Positions 31,861-41,312 are shown, counted from the stretch's first letter. The stretch: DNA of 49,150 nucleotides from Belliella filtrata (GCF_022549775.1 NZ_JAKZGP010000038.1:1-49150), one strand, 5' to 3'. Program-made: numbers and translations. The notes: a model not told the origin generated them from the sequence alone.

Positions 31861-33147
31861 TTATTCTCCGAAGGAAATTGCTAGCTCTGAGGTTTTATAG
31901 TAACCACTAGCAAGCTTGTCTTTTACTGCTTCAAAGGCAGCAATGGTCTCTTCTACATCATCTAATGTATGTACAGCTGTAGGTATTAACCTCAAGATAA
32001 TCATGCCTTTAGGTACTACAGGGTAGATTACAACAGAGCAGAAAATGTTATGATTCTCTCTTAAATCTTTGCTTAAAGTTGCTGCCTCGCCTACAGTTCC
32101 ATTAAGTACTACTGGGGTAACAGGAGAATTGGAGTTGCCAATGCTGAAACCTTTTTCAGTAAGTCCATTTTTCAATGCGTTAACAATTTTCCACAAGTTA
32201 TCCTTTAGTTCAGGTTGTGTTCTTAGCAATTCTAATCTTTTCAGCGCTCCTTCTACGAGTAGCATTGGGAGAGATTTTGCAAAGATTTGAGAACGCATGT
32301 TGTACTTGAGGTAATGGATCACTTTGGCGTCACCTGCGATAAATGCACCGATGGAAGCCATAGATTTTGCAAAAGTGGAGAAATAAAGGTCTACTTGATC
32401 CTGTACTCCTTGTTCTTCACCAGTTCCCGCGCCAGTTTTGCCCATGGTACCAAATCCATGCGCATCATCTACCAAAAGTCTGAAGTTAAATTTCTCTTTC
32501 AACTTGACGATCTCGGCAAGTTTGCCTTGATCCCCAGTCATACCAAATACACCTTCAGTAATCAGTAGAATACCACCACCTTGCTCATTTGCGAGTTTGG
32601 TAGCTCTTTCTAATTGCTTTTCACAATTTTCTATGTCGTTGTGAGGAAATACATAACGCTTGCCTAGGTGCATCCTTAAGGCATCTATGATACATGCGTG
32701 ACATTCACTGTCATATACCACTACATCTTTTCGATCCAAAACTGAATCGATCACAGAAAGGATGCCTTGATAGCCGAAGTTCAGTAAGTATGCACTTTCT
32801 TTTCCAACAAATTCTGCAAGTTCTCTTTCCAGCTGCTCATGTAAGTCTGTCTGACCAGACATCATTCTAGCACCCATAGGGTAAGCTGCTCCCCATTTTT
32901 GAGCGGCTTCTGCGTCAGCTTTTCTTACTTCAGGATGGTTGCCCAGTCCGAGGTAATTGTTGAGGCTCCAAGTAAGGACATCTTTGCCTTTGAATTTCAT
33001 TCTTGGAGCGATCTCGCCTTCCAGTTTTGGGAACGTAAAATATCCTTCTGATAACTCAGAATGCTTGCCCAAAGGGCCCAAGTTCGTATTTAATTTATCA
33101 AATAAATCCAATGCTTTGAAAGGTTTTGTTGTACAATTTTTCAACAA
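31861..33147 (-). CDS. PLP-dependent alpha-oxoamine synthase (serine palmitoyltransferase / cysteate acyltransferase type)
   Basis: A 428-residue fold type I PLP enzyme with family motifs SLNNYLGLGNHPEV, PMGARMMSGQTDLH, DSECHACIIDALR, LLVDDAHGFGTMGKTG and the PLP-binding Lys261 in TFAKSMASIGAFIAG. It joins an acyl-CoA to an amino acid with loss of CO2. Its N-terminal 40 residues exceed glycine C-acetyltransferase and fit the Cytophagales group annotated as serine palmitoyltransferase-like. The amino acid could be Ser (sphingolipid) or cysteate (sulfonolipid). The frame opens with TTG only; no in-frame ATG comes before Met50, which lies inside the conserved region. Confidence 0.85.
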   Translation of the reverse strand: MLKNCTTKPFKALDLFDKLNTNLGPLGKHSELSEGYFTFPKLEGEIAPRMKFKGKDVLTWSLNNYLGLGNHPEVRKADAEAAQKWGAAYPMGARMMSGQTDLHEQLERELAEFVGKESAYLLNFGYQGILSVIDSVLDRKDVVVYDSECHACIIDALRMHLGKRYVFPHNDIENCEKQLERATKLANEQGGGILLITEGVFGMTGDQGKLAEIVKLKEKFNFRLLVDDAHGFGTMGKTGAGTGEEQGVQDQVDLYFSTFAKSMASIGAFIAGDAKVIHYLKYNMRSQIFAKSLPMLLVEGALKRLELLRTQPELKDNLWKIVNALKNGLTEKGFSIGNSNSPVTPVVLNGTVGEAATLSKDLRENHNIFCSVVIYPVVPKGMIILRLIPTAVHTLDDVEETIAAFEAVKDKLASGYYKTSELAISFGE

Positions 33148-33295
33148 CGGTAGAAACCGCTAAACTCGCCAAAAGTAATACATTTTACTATTCCTACAAA
33201 ATTTGAGGGGTCATTTCAAATATTCTTTCAAATCCTCACATAAATTTATTTACTTCGTGGGTTAAGCTTTTTTGAATAAATGAAAAAACCCAAAT

Positions 33296-34798
33296 ATGAA
33301 AAAAATACATAAACTTCTGGTAGCCAATAGAGGAGAAATAAGTCTTAGAATCATGAGGACTGCCAGAGAAATGGGCATAAAAACTGTTGCAGTATACAGT
33401 GAAGCTGATCGCCATGCTCCGCATGTCAAGTATGCTGATGAAGCGGTGTGTCTTGGACCTGCTCCTTCTAATCAATCCTATTTGGTGATAGACAAGATTA
33501 TACAAGCGTGCAAAGACCTCAAGGTGGATGCGATACATCCAGGCTATGGGTTTTTGTCTGAAAACGCAAAATTTGCTCAAAGGGTTATTGAGGCTGGGAT
33601 CATCTTTGTAGGCCCTTCACCCCAGGCGATAGAGGTAATGGGGTCAAAATTGGCAGCAAAGCAAGCTGTATCTAAATATGGAATTCCTATGGTGCCAGGT
33701 ACGGAAGAGGCTATAGCTGACATAGACGAAGCCAAGTCTACAGCTGCATCGATTGGCTATCCAATCTTGATCAAAGCCAGTGCTGGTGGTGGAGGTAAAG
33801 GAATGCGTATCGTGGAAAAGGAGGAGGAGTTTGAAGAACAAATGCAGCGCGCTATATCAGAGGCGCAGTCAGCCTTTGGTGATGGTGCAGTTTTTATAGA
33901 GAAATACATTACCTCACCTAGACATATTGAAATTCAGGTTTTGGGAGATCATCATGGAAATGTGGTTCACCTTTTCGAAAGGGAGTGCTCTGTCCAGAGG
34001 AGGCATCAAAAAGTGGTGGAAGAAGCTCCCTCTGCTGTAGTGTCAGATGACATGAGGCATAGCATGGGTGAGGCAGCCATAAAAGTAGCCAAAGCCTGTG
34101 ATTATTATGGCGCAGGAACAGTCGAGTTTATTGTAGACGAAGCCTTGAACTTCTACTTTTTGGAAATGAACACCAGGCTTCAAGTAGAACATCCTGTCAC
34201 CGAGATGATCACTGGAGTAGATTTGGTAAAAGAACAAATCTTAGTAGCTGAGGGGCTCCCGCTATCTTTTGATCAAAAAGACCTTAAAATTCATGGGCAT
34301 GCCGTAGAAATCCGAGTGTATGCAGAAGATCCTAAAAACAATTTCCTTCCTGATATTGGAAAGCTACAAACCTACATCAGGCCACAAGGCTCGGGAGTCA
34401 GGGTAGATGATGGCTTTGAGCAAGGCATGGATATTCCTATCTATTATGATCCGATGATTGCAAAGTTGATCACTCATGCAGATACTAGGGAAAAGGCAAT
34501 GGACAGGATGATCCGGGCGATAGAAGAATATCAAATCACTGGTATAGAGACAACTTTAGGTTTTTGCAAATTTGTTATGAAGCATGAGGCCTTTAGGAGT
34601 GGTGATTTTGATACCAAGTTTGTAGAGCGATATTTTACCCCAGAAAGCCTTGATGAGCAGTGGACAGATGATGAACTCTCCCTACTTGCTGCTTCTGCAG
34701 TTGAGATTTTTGAATCTTCAAAGAAGGATTTGCGAAAAGTAAAATCTTTGCATGGAGATCAATTCCCAAGGACAAAATGGAAAAATAGGCTTCTGTAA
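33296..34798 (+). CDS. accC: biotin carboxylase subunit of an acyl-CoA carboxylase
   Basis: A 500-residue biotin carboxylase: N-terminal Rossmann domain (KLLVANRGEISLRIMRTARE), ATP-grasp domain (about 115-320, with KASAGGGGKGMRIV, SVQRRHQKVVEEAPS and EMNTRLQVEHPVTE) and C-terminal domain to about 450. The last 50 residues are a short extension without the biotin motif AMKM, so it needs a separate biotin carrier and carboxyltransferase; none is in the window. It may serve acetyl-CoA or propionyl-CoA carboxylase. Its stop overlaps the DUF1015 start by one base. Confidence 0.93.
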   Translation: MKKIHKLLVANRGEISLRIMRTAREMGIKTVAVYSEADRHAPHVKYADEAVCLGPAPSNQSYLVIDKIIQACKDLKVDAIHPGYGFLSENAKFAQRVIEAGIIFVGPSPQAIEVMGSKLAAKQAVSKYGIPMVPGTEEAIADIDEAKSTAASIGYPILIKASAGGGGKGMRIVEKEEEFEEQMQRAISEAQSAFGDGAVFIEKYITSPRHIEIQVLGDHHGNVVHLFERECSVQRRHQKVVEEAPSAVVSDDMRHSMGEAAIKVAKACDYYGAGTVEFIVDEALNFYFLEMNTRLQVEHPVTEMITGVDLVKEQILVAEGLPLSFDQKDLKIHGHAVEIRVYAEDPKNNFLPDIGKLQTYIRPQGSGVRVDDGFEQGMDIPIYYDPMIAKLITHADTREKAMDRMIRAIEEYQITGIETTLGFCKFVMKHEAFRSGDFDTKFVERYFTPESLDEQWTDDELSLLAASAVEIFESSKKDLRKVKSLHGDQFPRTKWKNRLL

Positions 34799-36099
34799 TG
34801 GCTGAAATACTACCAATCAAAGCCTTCCGATATCACGAAAAGTATAAAAATCAAATGGAGGAGTTGACATCTCCTTTGTTTGATGTAGTGTCTACTAAGC
34901 AGAGAGAGGCACTGTATGCTAATCCTATCAATAGCATTCACTTATCTGTACCTCAAGGTTCACAACCAGCTCAGAGGGCCAAGCAATTGATGGATAAGTG
35001 GAAGCGAGAAAAGGTCTTGGTACAAGATCTTGAGCCAGGGATCTATGTGTATTATCAATATTTTCGCATGCCTGGTCAAGAAGGAGAAACATGCAGGAAA
35101 GGCTTCATCGCTCAGATCAAAGCATATGATTGGGAAGAAAATGTGGTCTTGAGACATGAAAATACCATAGCCAAATCAGTGAATGATCGTGTCGAGCTCC
35201 TAAAACATACCAAGTTCCAGTCAAGTGCAACTCATGGACTGTATGAAGATGATGCTCATACACTCGAATCTTATATGGATCAAGCAATCACAAATCCATT
35301 GTATGATATCGAAGATTATCAAGGAGTAAGAGAAGTCCTAGCTGTAATCCGAGACAAAGAGACGATCTGTGAATTTGTAAAGCTTCTTAGCGAAAAGCAA
35401 GTGATCTTGGCAGATGGTCACCATAGGTATGAAGGTGCCATAGCATTCAGAAAGGAAATGATGGCGTCAAACCCGAGTCATACAGGAGATGAGGCGTATA
35501 ATTTCCACATGATGTATCTGACCAATGCTTCAGACAAAAACCTAAAGATTTTGCCTACGCACAGGGTTTTTACTGGAATAGATTTGTCTTCTAAAGAATT
35601 GCTGGAGAAAATAGAAGCGTACTTCATCATCCGTCAACTCAATGATGTGGATGAGATAGAAGAGCTGATTTTACACAAAAAATGGGCTTTTGGTCTGATG
35701 ATGGGTGAAGAAGCTTATAAGATCAGGCTCAAGCCTGAATGCATACAAGAGTTACCAACTAGTATTCCAGCGGTATTGCATGATGTAGACCTCATTGTAC
35801 TTCACTATTATTTGATAGAGAAAGTGCTGGGTATACCTATGGCCAAGCAACGTTTCTCTGATGAGATCAATTATGAACGTAATTTGAGAAAGTGTCTTGC
35901 CAAAGTGGTCTCTAAAGAAGCGTCTTTTGCGGTCATTACCAAAGATATAGCCATGAGACAAGTTCTTGAAGTTTGTAAATCAGGTCATACAATGCCACAA
36001 AAATCAACCTATTTTTACCCAAAAACACTTTCAGGTTTATTGTTTGCCTCGATAGAGGAAGATGAGTTTAAGTTTTCATATGATATGTTCAAAAAATGA
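34798..36099 (+). CDS. DUF1015 family protein
   Basis: A 433-residue cytoplasmic protein matching DUF1015 (PF06245) with SPLFDVVSTKQREAL at the N-terminus, GIYVYYQYFRMPGQEGE, LRHENTIAKSVNDRVELLK and the typical ILADGHHRYEGAIAFR near residue 200. The biochemical role is unknown; members often accompany serine/phosphoglycerate genes. It sits between accC and maf with overlaps at both ends, so the three form one translationally coupled operon. Confidence 0.9.
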   Translation: MAEILPIKAFRYHEKYKNQMEELTSPLFDVVSTKQREALYANPINSIHLSVPQGSQPAQRAKQLMDKWKREKVLVQDLEPGIYVYYQYFRMPGQEGETCRKGFIAQIKAYDWEENVVLRHENTIAKSVNDRVELLKHTKFQSSATHGLYEDDAHTLESYMDQAITNPLYDIEDYQGVREVLAVIRDKETICEFVKLLSEKQVILADGHHRYEGAIAFRKEMMASNPSHTGDEAYNFHMMYLTNASDKNLKILPTHRVFTGIDLSSKELLEKIEAYFIIRQLNDVDEIEELILHKKWAFGLMMGEEAYKIRLKPECIQELPTSIPAVLHDVDLIVLHYYLIEKVLGIPMAKQRFSDEINYERNLRKCLAKVVSKEASFAVITKDIAMRQVLEVCKSGHTMPQKSTYFYPKTLSGLLFASIEEDEFKFSYDMFKK

Positions 36100-36686
36100 T
36101 CGATCTAAAAAATAAGCAGCTGATATTGGGCTCCAAGTCACCTCGTAGGAAAGAACTGCTCGATGGCTTGGGAGTCGATTTTATAATAAAGACCAAAGAT
36201 ACGGATGAGAGTTTTCCAGAAGATATGGATCCTTTTGAAGTTGCAGGCTATCTTTCCAAAAAGAAAGGAGATGCCTTCGCTCAAGAATTGAGTCAGGATG
36301 AGGTCTTTTTGACAGCTGATACGGTGGTGATTCTGAATGGAAAAATCCTTAACAAACCTAAAGATAAGGAAGAAGCTGTAGCCATGATAACTGCACTTTC
36401 AGGCAAAACTCATCATGTTGTCACAGGTATTTCTTTGACACATGCCACAGGTCAAATTACACTGCAGGATAAGGTTAAAGTTGATTTTGCGGATCTATCA
36501 GCGGAAGAAATATCTTATTATGTAAATAAATTTTCTCCGCTAGACAAAGCTGGTGCTTATGGTATCCAAGAGTGGATAGGATATGTAGCTGTAGGTAGGA
36601 TAGAAGGGTCTTTCTACACTGTTATGGGACTTCCTGTTCATTTGGTTTACCAAGCTTTGAAAGCACTGATCGAAGGAGGTAAATAG
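36096..36686 (+). CDS. maf: Maf family nucleoside triphosphate pyrophosphatase
   Basis: A 196-residue protein with the Maf motifs LGSKSPRRKELLDGLG near the N-terminus, TADTVVILNGKILNKP, TGISLTH and DKAGAYGIQEWIG. Maf proteins hydrolyse non-canonical or canonical dNTP/NTP, such as dTTP/UTP, and can delay septation. It starts within the stop of the DUF1015 gene (ATGA). Confidence 0.94.
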   Translation: MIDLKNKQLILGSKSPRRKELLDGLGVDFIIKTKDTDESFPEDMDPFEVAGYLSKKKGDAFAQELSQDEVFLTADTVVILNGKILNKPKDKEEAVAMITALSGKTHHVVTGISLTHATGQITLQDKVKVDFADLSAEEISYYVNKFSPLDKAGAYGIQEWIGYVAVGRIEGSFYTVMGLPVHLVYQALKALIEGGK

Positions 36687-36895
36687 TCTATTTGTATAGG
36701 GGTAATTATTACAATCAGGTAAAAGTATTTAGGGAAAATCCTTCAAGGGCTCAAGATGGGATGAATATCATTTTGCCAAATTTGACCTATGGACTTTGAA
36801 AAAGATTTACCCTAGAGGGGTTCTTATGCTAGGGATTGTTAAAAGCGATTTTCCCCTTATCCCTATGAACTAAAATACTTTCAGGCTACAAATAA

Positions 36896-36947
36896 AAAAT
36901 GCCTTTGAATCTAGTTGATACAAGTCTTCTATTTTCAAAGGCATTTT
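36896..36947 (-). terminator. intrinsic terminator after hlyD-like gene
   Basis: AAAATGCCTTTGAA (36896-36909) pairs perfectly with TTCAAAGGCATTTT (36934-36947) over 14 bp, 23 bases past the hlyD-like stop. The preceding 200 bases (36687-36895) hold no gene, only the ACCCT/AGGGG-type segment shared with 12856-12878. Confidence 0.85.
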
Positions 36948-36970
36948 AGTTTTATGATGAATAATAGCTA

Positions 36971-38266
36971 TTATTCTGTCTTTTTGGTTACTTTCAGGAG
37001 GTCACCTTCTTTGATTTGTTTACTCACAGTGAAATATGGGCCAGAGATAATTTCATCCCCTTCTTCAATGCCTTCTATCACTTCAATATGATCAAAGTCC
37101 GAAATTCCTGACTTGATCTCTCGTTTTGAAGCTTTTCCGTCTTTTACTACAAAGACCAATTCTTTTGATTTTTTGCTACCGTCAGCTGTGGTAGTTACGT
37201 CATCTTCTCTGGTAGTGACAGCTGCCAATGGTACTGCTAGGATGTTTTCTTTCTTTTGCGTGATGATGTCCACACTAGCGGTCATTCCAGGTCTGAAAGG
37301 GAACCTGTTTTTCTCAGTCACCAGTTCTGCATAAGAATCATTCAAAATCCTGATCTTCACTTCAAATTCAGTGACTGCATCTATACTAGCTTTGGTATTT
37401 GCTGAATTTGCAATGGAAGTTACTACGCCCTTGAATTTTTTGGAAATAGAAGCATAAGAATCTACATCTATCAAAGTGGTGTCGCCTAAGCTGATTCTAA
37501 TAATGTCATTTTCATTGACATTGACCCTTACTTCCATTTTGCTCAAATCCGCTAATCTTAGCATTTCTGTACCAGCCATTTGCTGAGTTCCTACCACTCT
37601 TTCCCCTTTTTCGACGAGTAGTTGTGATACTGTACCATTTACAGGAGAGTAGACATTGGTAAGTCTTAGGTTTTCATTGGCTTCATCTACTGTGGCTTGT
37701 GAACTTTTGATGATGTATTCTGCTCCTAGTACAGTTTGCTTAGCTGCTTCTAAATCATTTTTTGCAGTTAAAAAATTCGATTGAGCAAGTTCCCAGTCAG
37801 AATCAGAAATAACTTTGTCTTTATGAAGCTTTTCATTTCTATTATAATCAAGCTCAGCTCTTGTATATTGAGCTTCTGCTCTTTTTAGGTTAGCTTGAGC
37901 TTGTGCCAAATTTGCCATTTGTTGGTTAAGGTTTGCCTTGGCACGGTCTAGGGCTGAGATAAAATTGTCAGGGCGAATTTTTACCAGTAAATCACCTACT
38001 TTTACTGAATCACCTTCCATCACATTGAGCTCAATGATTTCACCCGCCACATCTGGGCTAAGTTTTACTTCAATCTCTGGCTCGATTACTCCTGAGGCAG
38101 ATACTTTTTCAGTGATTGTTACTTTCTTAGCAAGTGTTGTCTCTACGGGAATTTCTTTTTCTCCGCCAATCCACCCAGCAGACCTACCAATAAATGCGAA
38201 TACTACCAATACACCTACAGCTATAAGTAAGATGTATAATACTTTGTTTGATTGTTTTTTTGCCAT
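36971..38266 (-). CDS. HlyD/MacA-type periplasmic adaptor subunit
   Basis: A 431-residue protein with one N-terminal membrane helix (about 8-28), two biotinyl-lipoyl-like halves (about 60-95 and 205-230, LSPDVAGEIIELNVMEGDSV and VYSPVNGTVSQL), a long coiled-coil hairpin between them (about 100-200, rich in Ala, Gln and Asn) and a beta-barrel plus proximal domain. It links an inner membrane pump to a TolC-type duct. The tolC-like gene lies 8 bases upstream, but no MacB-like ATPase/permease follows; a terminator does. Confidence 0.92.
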   Translation of the reverse strand: MAKKQSNKVLYILLIAVGVLVVFAFIGRSAGWIGGEKEIPVETTLAKKVTITEKVSASGVIEPEIEVKLSPDVAGEIIELNVMEGDSVKVGDLLVKIRPDNFISALDRAKANLNQQMANLAQAQANLKRAEAQYTRAELDYNRNEKLHKDKVISDSDWELAQSNFLTAKNDLEAAKQTVLGAEYIIKSSQATVDEANENLRLTNVYSPVNGTVSQLLVEKGERVVGTQQMAGTEMLRLADLSKMEVRVNVNENDIIRISLGDTTLIDVDSYASISKKFKGVVTSIANSANTKASIDAVTEFEVKIRILNDSYAELVTEKNRFPFRPGMTASVDIITQKKENILAVPLAAVTTREDDVTTTADGSKKSKELVFVVKDGKASKREIKSGISDFDHIEVIEGIEEGDEIISGPYFTVSKQIKEGDLLKVTKKTE

Positions 38267-38274
38267 GATTCTAA

Positions 38275-39624
38275 TTATAAATTAAGCGGATTGCCTAGGT
38301 AAAAATCTAATACTTTGACTCTAAAGATGTAAGTGTACTTTGCAGTGACAAGATCAGCTTGCGCATTGAAAAGGTTGTTTTGGGCCAGTTGGTAATCTGC
38401 AAAGTTGATTGCTCCTGCATCGAATCGCTGCTTGGCGATACGGAAGGATTCATCCAAAGCTGACACCCTTACCAAAGATGATCTATAGGCTTGATCAGCT
38501 GCGATCGCATTGGTGAAGGCAACTTCGATATCTTGCCTCAACTCATTTTTAACTTCAAATGCTGTAATCTCACTTAAGTTTCTTTGTAGTCTAGCCCGTT
38601 GCACACCAGCGGTGTTTCTGAAGTTTGAGAAAATAGGGATGCTCAATCTTACATTAGCTGCTTGAGAGAGGTTGTTTTCTAATTGCATTACGAAGGGATC
38701 ACGATCTCTAAGTAGTGGAATTACGTCTACATAGTTGGTAAATACATCCGCACCTATACCAAGTGTAGGATAGAATGCGCCTTTGGCTGCTCTAATGCCA
38801 TACTCTGCACTTTCTACTCCCAATTGAGCTGCTTTGATCTGAGGCAAGATTTCTTTAGAAAGTTCATAAATCTCCTCAACGCTTTCCCCAGACATAGTTA
38901 CGTTTTCCACTGAAAGATCAGGTGCTAGCACTTTTAAGTTAGGATCAAAAGGAAGTTGCATCGCCTGCAATAAGTTAAGTTTAGCACCTCTGAGGGAGTT
39001 TTCAGCATTTAATACTTCCAGTTCGTTTGTTGCATTTTGTGCTTGAAGATCAAGCTTATTGGCAAGAGGAAGAGAACCCGCATCCACTAATTTGGTGGTG
39101 TTCTCCAGTTGCTCTTTCGTTGAAGCCATTTGATTTCTAGCGATCTTCAACTGTTCTTCTGAGAAAATTACATTGATAAACAAATTGATCACGTTCAAGG
39201 TGATGTTGTTCTCTGTAGTTTTTACATTCAGTCGACTAACTTCAATGTCTGTTTTGGCTTGTTTGATGGAGTTAGTGATTTGCTGTCCAGCAAATAAAGT
39301 CACATTGGTACTTGCTGAAAAATTCACGTTACCAATTCGGTTGTTCTCAAAGAGGTTGGTTACAGGGTTGATCGAACGACCCCATCTGTAGCCTGTACTA
39401 CCACCAGCTGAGAGAGAGGGAAGTCTTTGCCCTTGATTTTGAAGCAAGGTGGCTTCATTTAAAGCGAGATTAACCTCGCTTCTTTTGAGCGTAAGGTTGT
39501 TTTCTAATGCTATTTCGATGCAAGTCTGAAGGTCTAGTGCATCATAGTTACTTTCTTGAGCCTGTATGCTTTGGCTAAGTAAAAAGAAAGAAAGCAGCAA
39601 TTTTAAAGTGTACTTGTTTCTCAT
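38275..39624 (-). CDS. TolC family outer membrane efflux protein
   Basis: A 449-residue protein with signal peptide (cut near AQA, residue 23) and two OEP repeats typical of TolC: ALDLQTCIEIALENNLTLKR at the start of the first, and a second half beginning near residue 265 with AAQLGVESAEYGIRAAKGAF. Coiled-coil helices fill most of the length. It forms the outer membrane channel for the adaptor encoded 8 bases downstream. It begins 7 bases after an sdaAB-like gene, an unusual operon partner. Confidence 0.94.
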   Translation of the reverse strand: MRNKYTLKLLLSFFLLSQSIQAQESNYDALDLQTCIEIALENNLTLKRSEVNLALNEATLLQNQGQRLPSLSAGGSTGYRWGRSINPVTNLFENNRIGNVNFSASTNVTLFAGQQITNSIKQAKTDIEVSRLNVKTTENNITLNVINLFINVIFSEEQLKIARNQMASTKEQLENTTKLVDAGSLPLANKLDLQAQNATNELEVLNAENSLRGAKLNLLQAMQLPFDPNLKVLAPDLSVENVTMSGESVEEIYELSKEILPQIKAAQLGVESAEYGIRAAKGAFYPTLGIGADVFTNYVDVIPLLRDRDPFVMQLENNLSQAANVRLSIPIFSNFRNTAGVQRARLQRNLSEITAFEVKNELRQDIEVAFTNAIAADQAYRSSLVRVSALDESFRIAKQRFDAGAINFADYQLAQNNLFNAQADLVTAKYTYIFRVKVLDFYLGNPLNL

Positions 39625-39631
39625 GCTATAT

Positions 39632-40309
39632 TTATAAATCTATGTCTGGTATATATATTAGTTCTTGAATCCAAGGAATGCTTTTTAAATATTCTATAGT
39701 AATCGGCTGCATTCCAGAGTCCATCTCTATCACATGGCAAGCTAGATCATTTTTCCCTTTTCTGGATACTGACATGGTAGCAATATTGGCTTTTTCTTGT
39801 GCTATAACACTAGAAATAAAAGCTATAGCCCCAGAAATATCTTGAGCTTTGATGATCAGTGTGTGGGATTGTGCTGTGAAGTCAGCATTGAAACCATCCA
39901 CATAAGCAATATTGATAAGTCCTCCACCTAGGCTTTCACCAATTACTTCTACACTTTTATCGCCCTTAAAAAGGTTTAGTTTTATGGTGTTGGGATGGTA
40001 GATAGAAGCATTTCCTATTGACTTAAATTTGTAAACGAGTCCTTTTTTTTCTGCTTCCTCAAATGCACTTCGAATTTTAGGGTCATCAGTTTTGAAATCC
40101 ATTAACCCACCTATGATGGCTTTATCACTTCCATGTCCTTCGTAGGTTCTCGCAAATGAATTGTAGAAAGTAATTTCTGCTCGGTCGGGAGTACCCCCAA
40201 GAACTCTTATTGCTGCTCTGGCGATTCGCACTACTCCGGCAGTATGCGAAGAAGATGGTCCTATCATTACTGGTCCTATCATATCAAATACACTGCTTTT
40301 TCCACTCAT
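39632..40309 (-). CDS. sdaAB: L-serine dehydratase, iron-sulfur dependent, beta subunit
   Basis: A 225-residue protein with the beta-chain motif IGPVMIGPSSSHTAGVVRIA (about 11-30), EGHGSDKAIIGG and a C-terminal ACT domain (about 145-220) that usually binds serine. The catalytic alpha chain with the cluster cysteines is not adjacent. The full enzyme turns serine into pyruvate and ammonia. It heads a tight run with the TolC and HlyD genes, with gaps of 7-8 bases. Confidence 0.88.
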   Translation of the reverse strand: MSGKSSVFDMIGPVMIGPSSSHTAGVVRIARAAIRVLGGTPDRAEITFYNSFARTYEGHGSDKAIIGGLMDFKTDDPKIRSAFEEAEKKGLVYKFKSIGNASIYHPNTIKLNLFKGDKSVEVIGESLGGGLINIAYVDGFNADFTAQSHTLIIKAQDISGAIAFISSVIAQEKANIATMSVSRKGKNDLACHVIEMDSGMQPITIEYLKSIPWIQELIYIPDIDL

Positions 40310-40464
40310 CTTGTTCTTGGTTTTCCAATTTTTATGCTAAAATAGGATTAAATTTTAAGTCATTGTCAAAACATTACTTTAATACGGGTGAATGGCTGTT
40401 TTTTAACAATATTTATTTTCTTTGTACTTACTTATAACTATACGAAATAATATTTTGTACGATA

Positions 40465-41295
40465 ATGAACGGTTTTATGAACGTTAGTGATACAGTTGTG
40501 CTGACTAAGCTTAAGGCAGGCAATTGGGAATCCACAGCTGGTCAGGTTGCCAACAGGGGGCTTTTGTATGCGGACGGTATATTTGAAACCATGATTTTTT
40601 TGAGGGGGAAAATTAGATTCAGTGAATTTCACGAGCAGCGTGTATTAGAAGGTTGTGAAGTTTTGAGTTTGAATCAAGCTTCTCTGAGTACCTTTGATCA
40701 GATTGCATCTATAATGGCGCAAAAGTGGCCTTGGCTTGAGGCTTGCAGAGTAAGATGGACCATTTATCGAAAAAGTGGAGGCAAGTATGCTCCACAAAAT
40801 GATGAGGTAGAGGAACTCCTTCAACTAGAGCCATTTCACCCTACAAGTAAAACAAAAGAAAAAGCATATGTGCACCCAAAGATCACATTGTCCAAATCAA
40901 TCTATAGTAGCTGCAAAACCCTCAATGCACTTTCTTATGTGATAGCTAATAGGGATAGGGTGCATCAAGGGTATGATGAAGTTTTACTCCTTGATCATAG
41001 AGGATTTCTTTCAGAAGCGGGTGCTGCAAACTTGTTTTGGCAAAAAGACGGCAAATTCTACACTCCTTCACTTTCCAATGGATGTATCAATGGCATAGGG
41101 AGAAGGGTTATTTTAACTTATTTGGATTCAAAACATATACCCTATGAAGAGGTAGAAGAGCGTGTAGCTTCTCTTACCAATGCAGATACTGTTTTTGTAA
41201 GCAACGTGACAGGAATCAGCTACCTCCTTCAGTTAGGAGACAAAAAGCTAAAGCAATCTAGAATTGATTACTTAGAAGAGTTGTTTGCATTCTGA
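40465..41295 (+). CDS. class IV PLP aminotransferase, likely aminodeoxychorismate lyase
   Basis: A 276-residue fold type IV PLP enzyme. NRGLLYADGIFETMIFLRGKI, Lys151 in CKTLNALSYVIANRDR and the EAGAANLFW motif place it with PabC and IlvE-like enzymes. The motif LLYADGIFET and length favour 4-amino-4-deoxychorismate lyase (folate synthesis), which would suit the nearby thyA, also a folate-dependent gene. D-amino acid or branched-chain aminotransferase activity is the alternative. ATG at 40477 is an alternative start. Confidence 0.82.
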   Translation: MNGFMNVSDTVVLTKLKAGNWESTAGQVANRGLLYADGIFETMIFLRGKIRFSEFHEQRVLEGCEVLSLNQASLSTFDQIASIMAQKWPWLEACRVRWTIYRKSGGKYAPQNDEVEELLQLEPFHPTSKTKEKAYVHPKITLSKSIYSSCKTLNALSYVIANRDRVHQGYDEVLLLDHRGFLSEAGAANLFWQKDGKFYTPSLSNGCINGIGRRVILTYLDSKHIPYEEVEERVASLTNADTVFVSNVTGISYLLQLGDKKLKQSRIDYLEELFAF

Positions 41296-41312
41296 AAATG
41301 TAATACATTTTC
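41294..41312. repeat. short palindrome overlapping a stop codon
   Basis: GAAAATGTA (41294-41302) and TACATTTTC (41304-41312) form a 9-bp perfect inverted repeat with a one-base centre at the end of the aminotransferase gene. With so short a centre it is more likely a protein-binding site or chance than a terminator. Confidence 0.35.
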
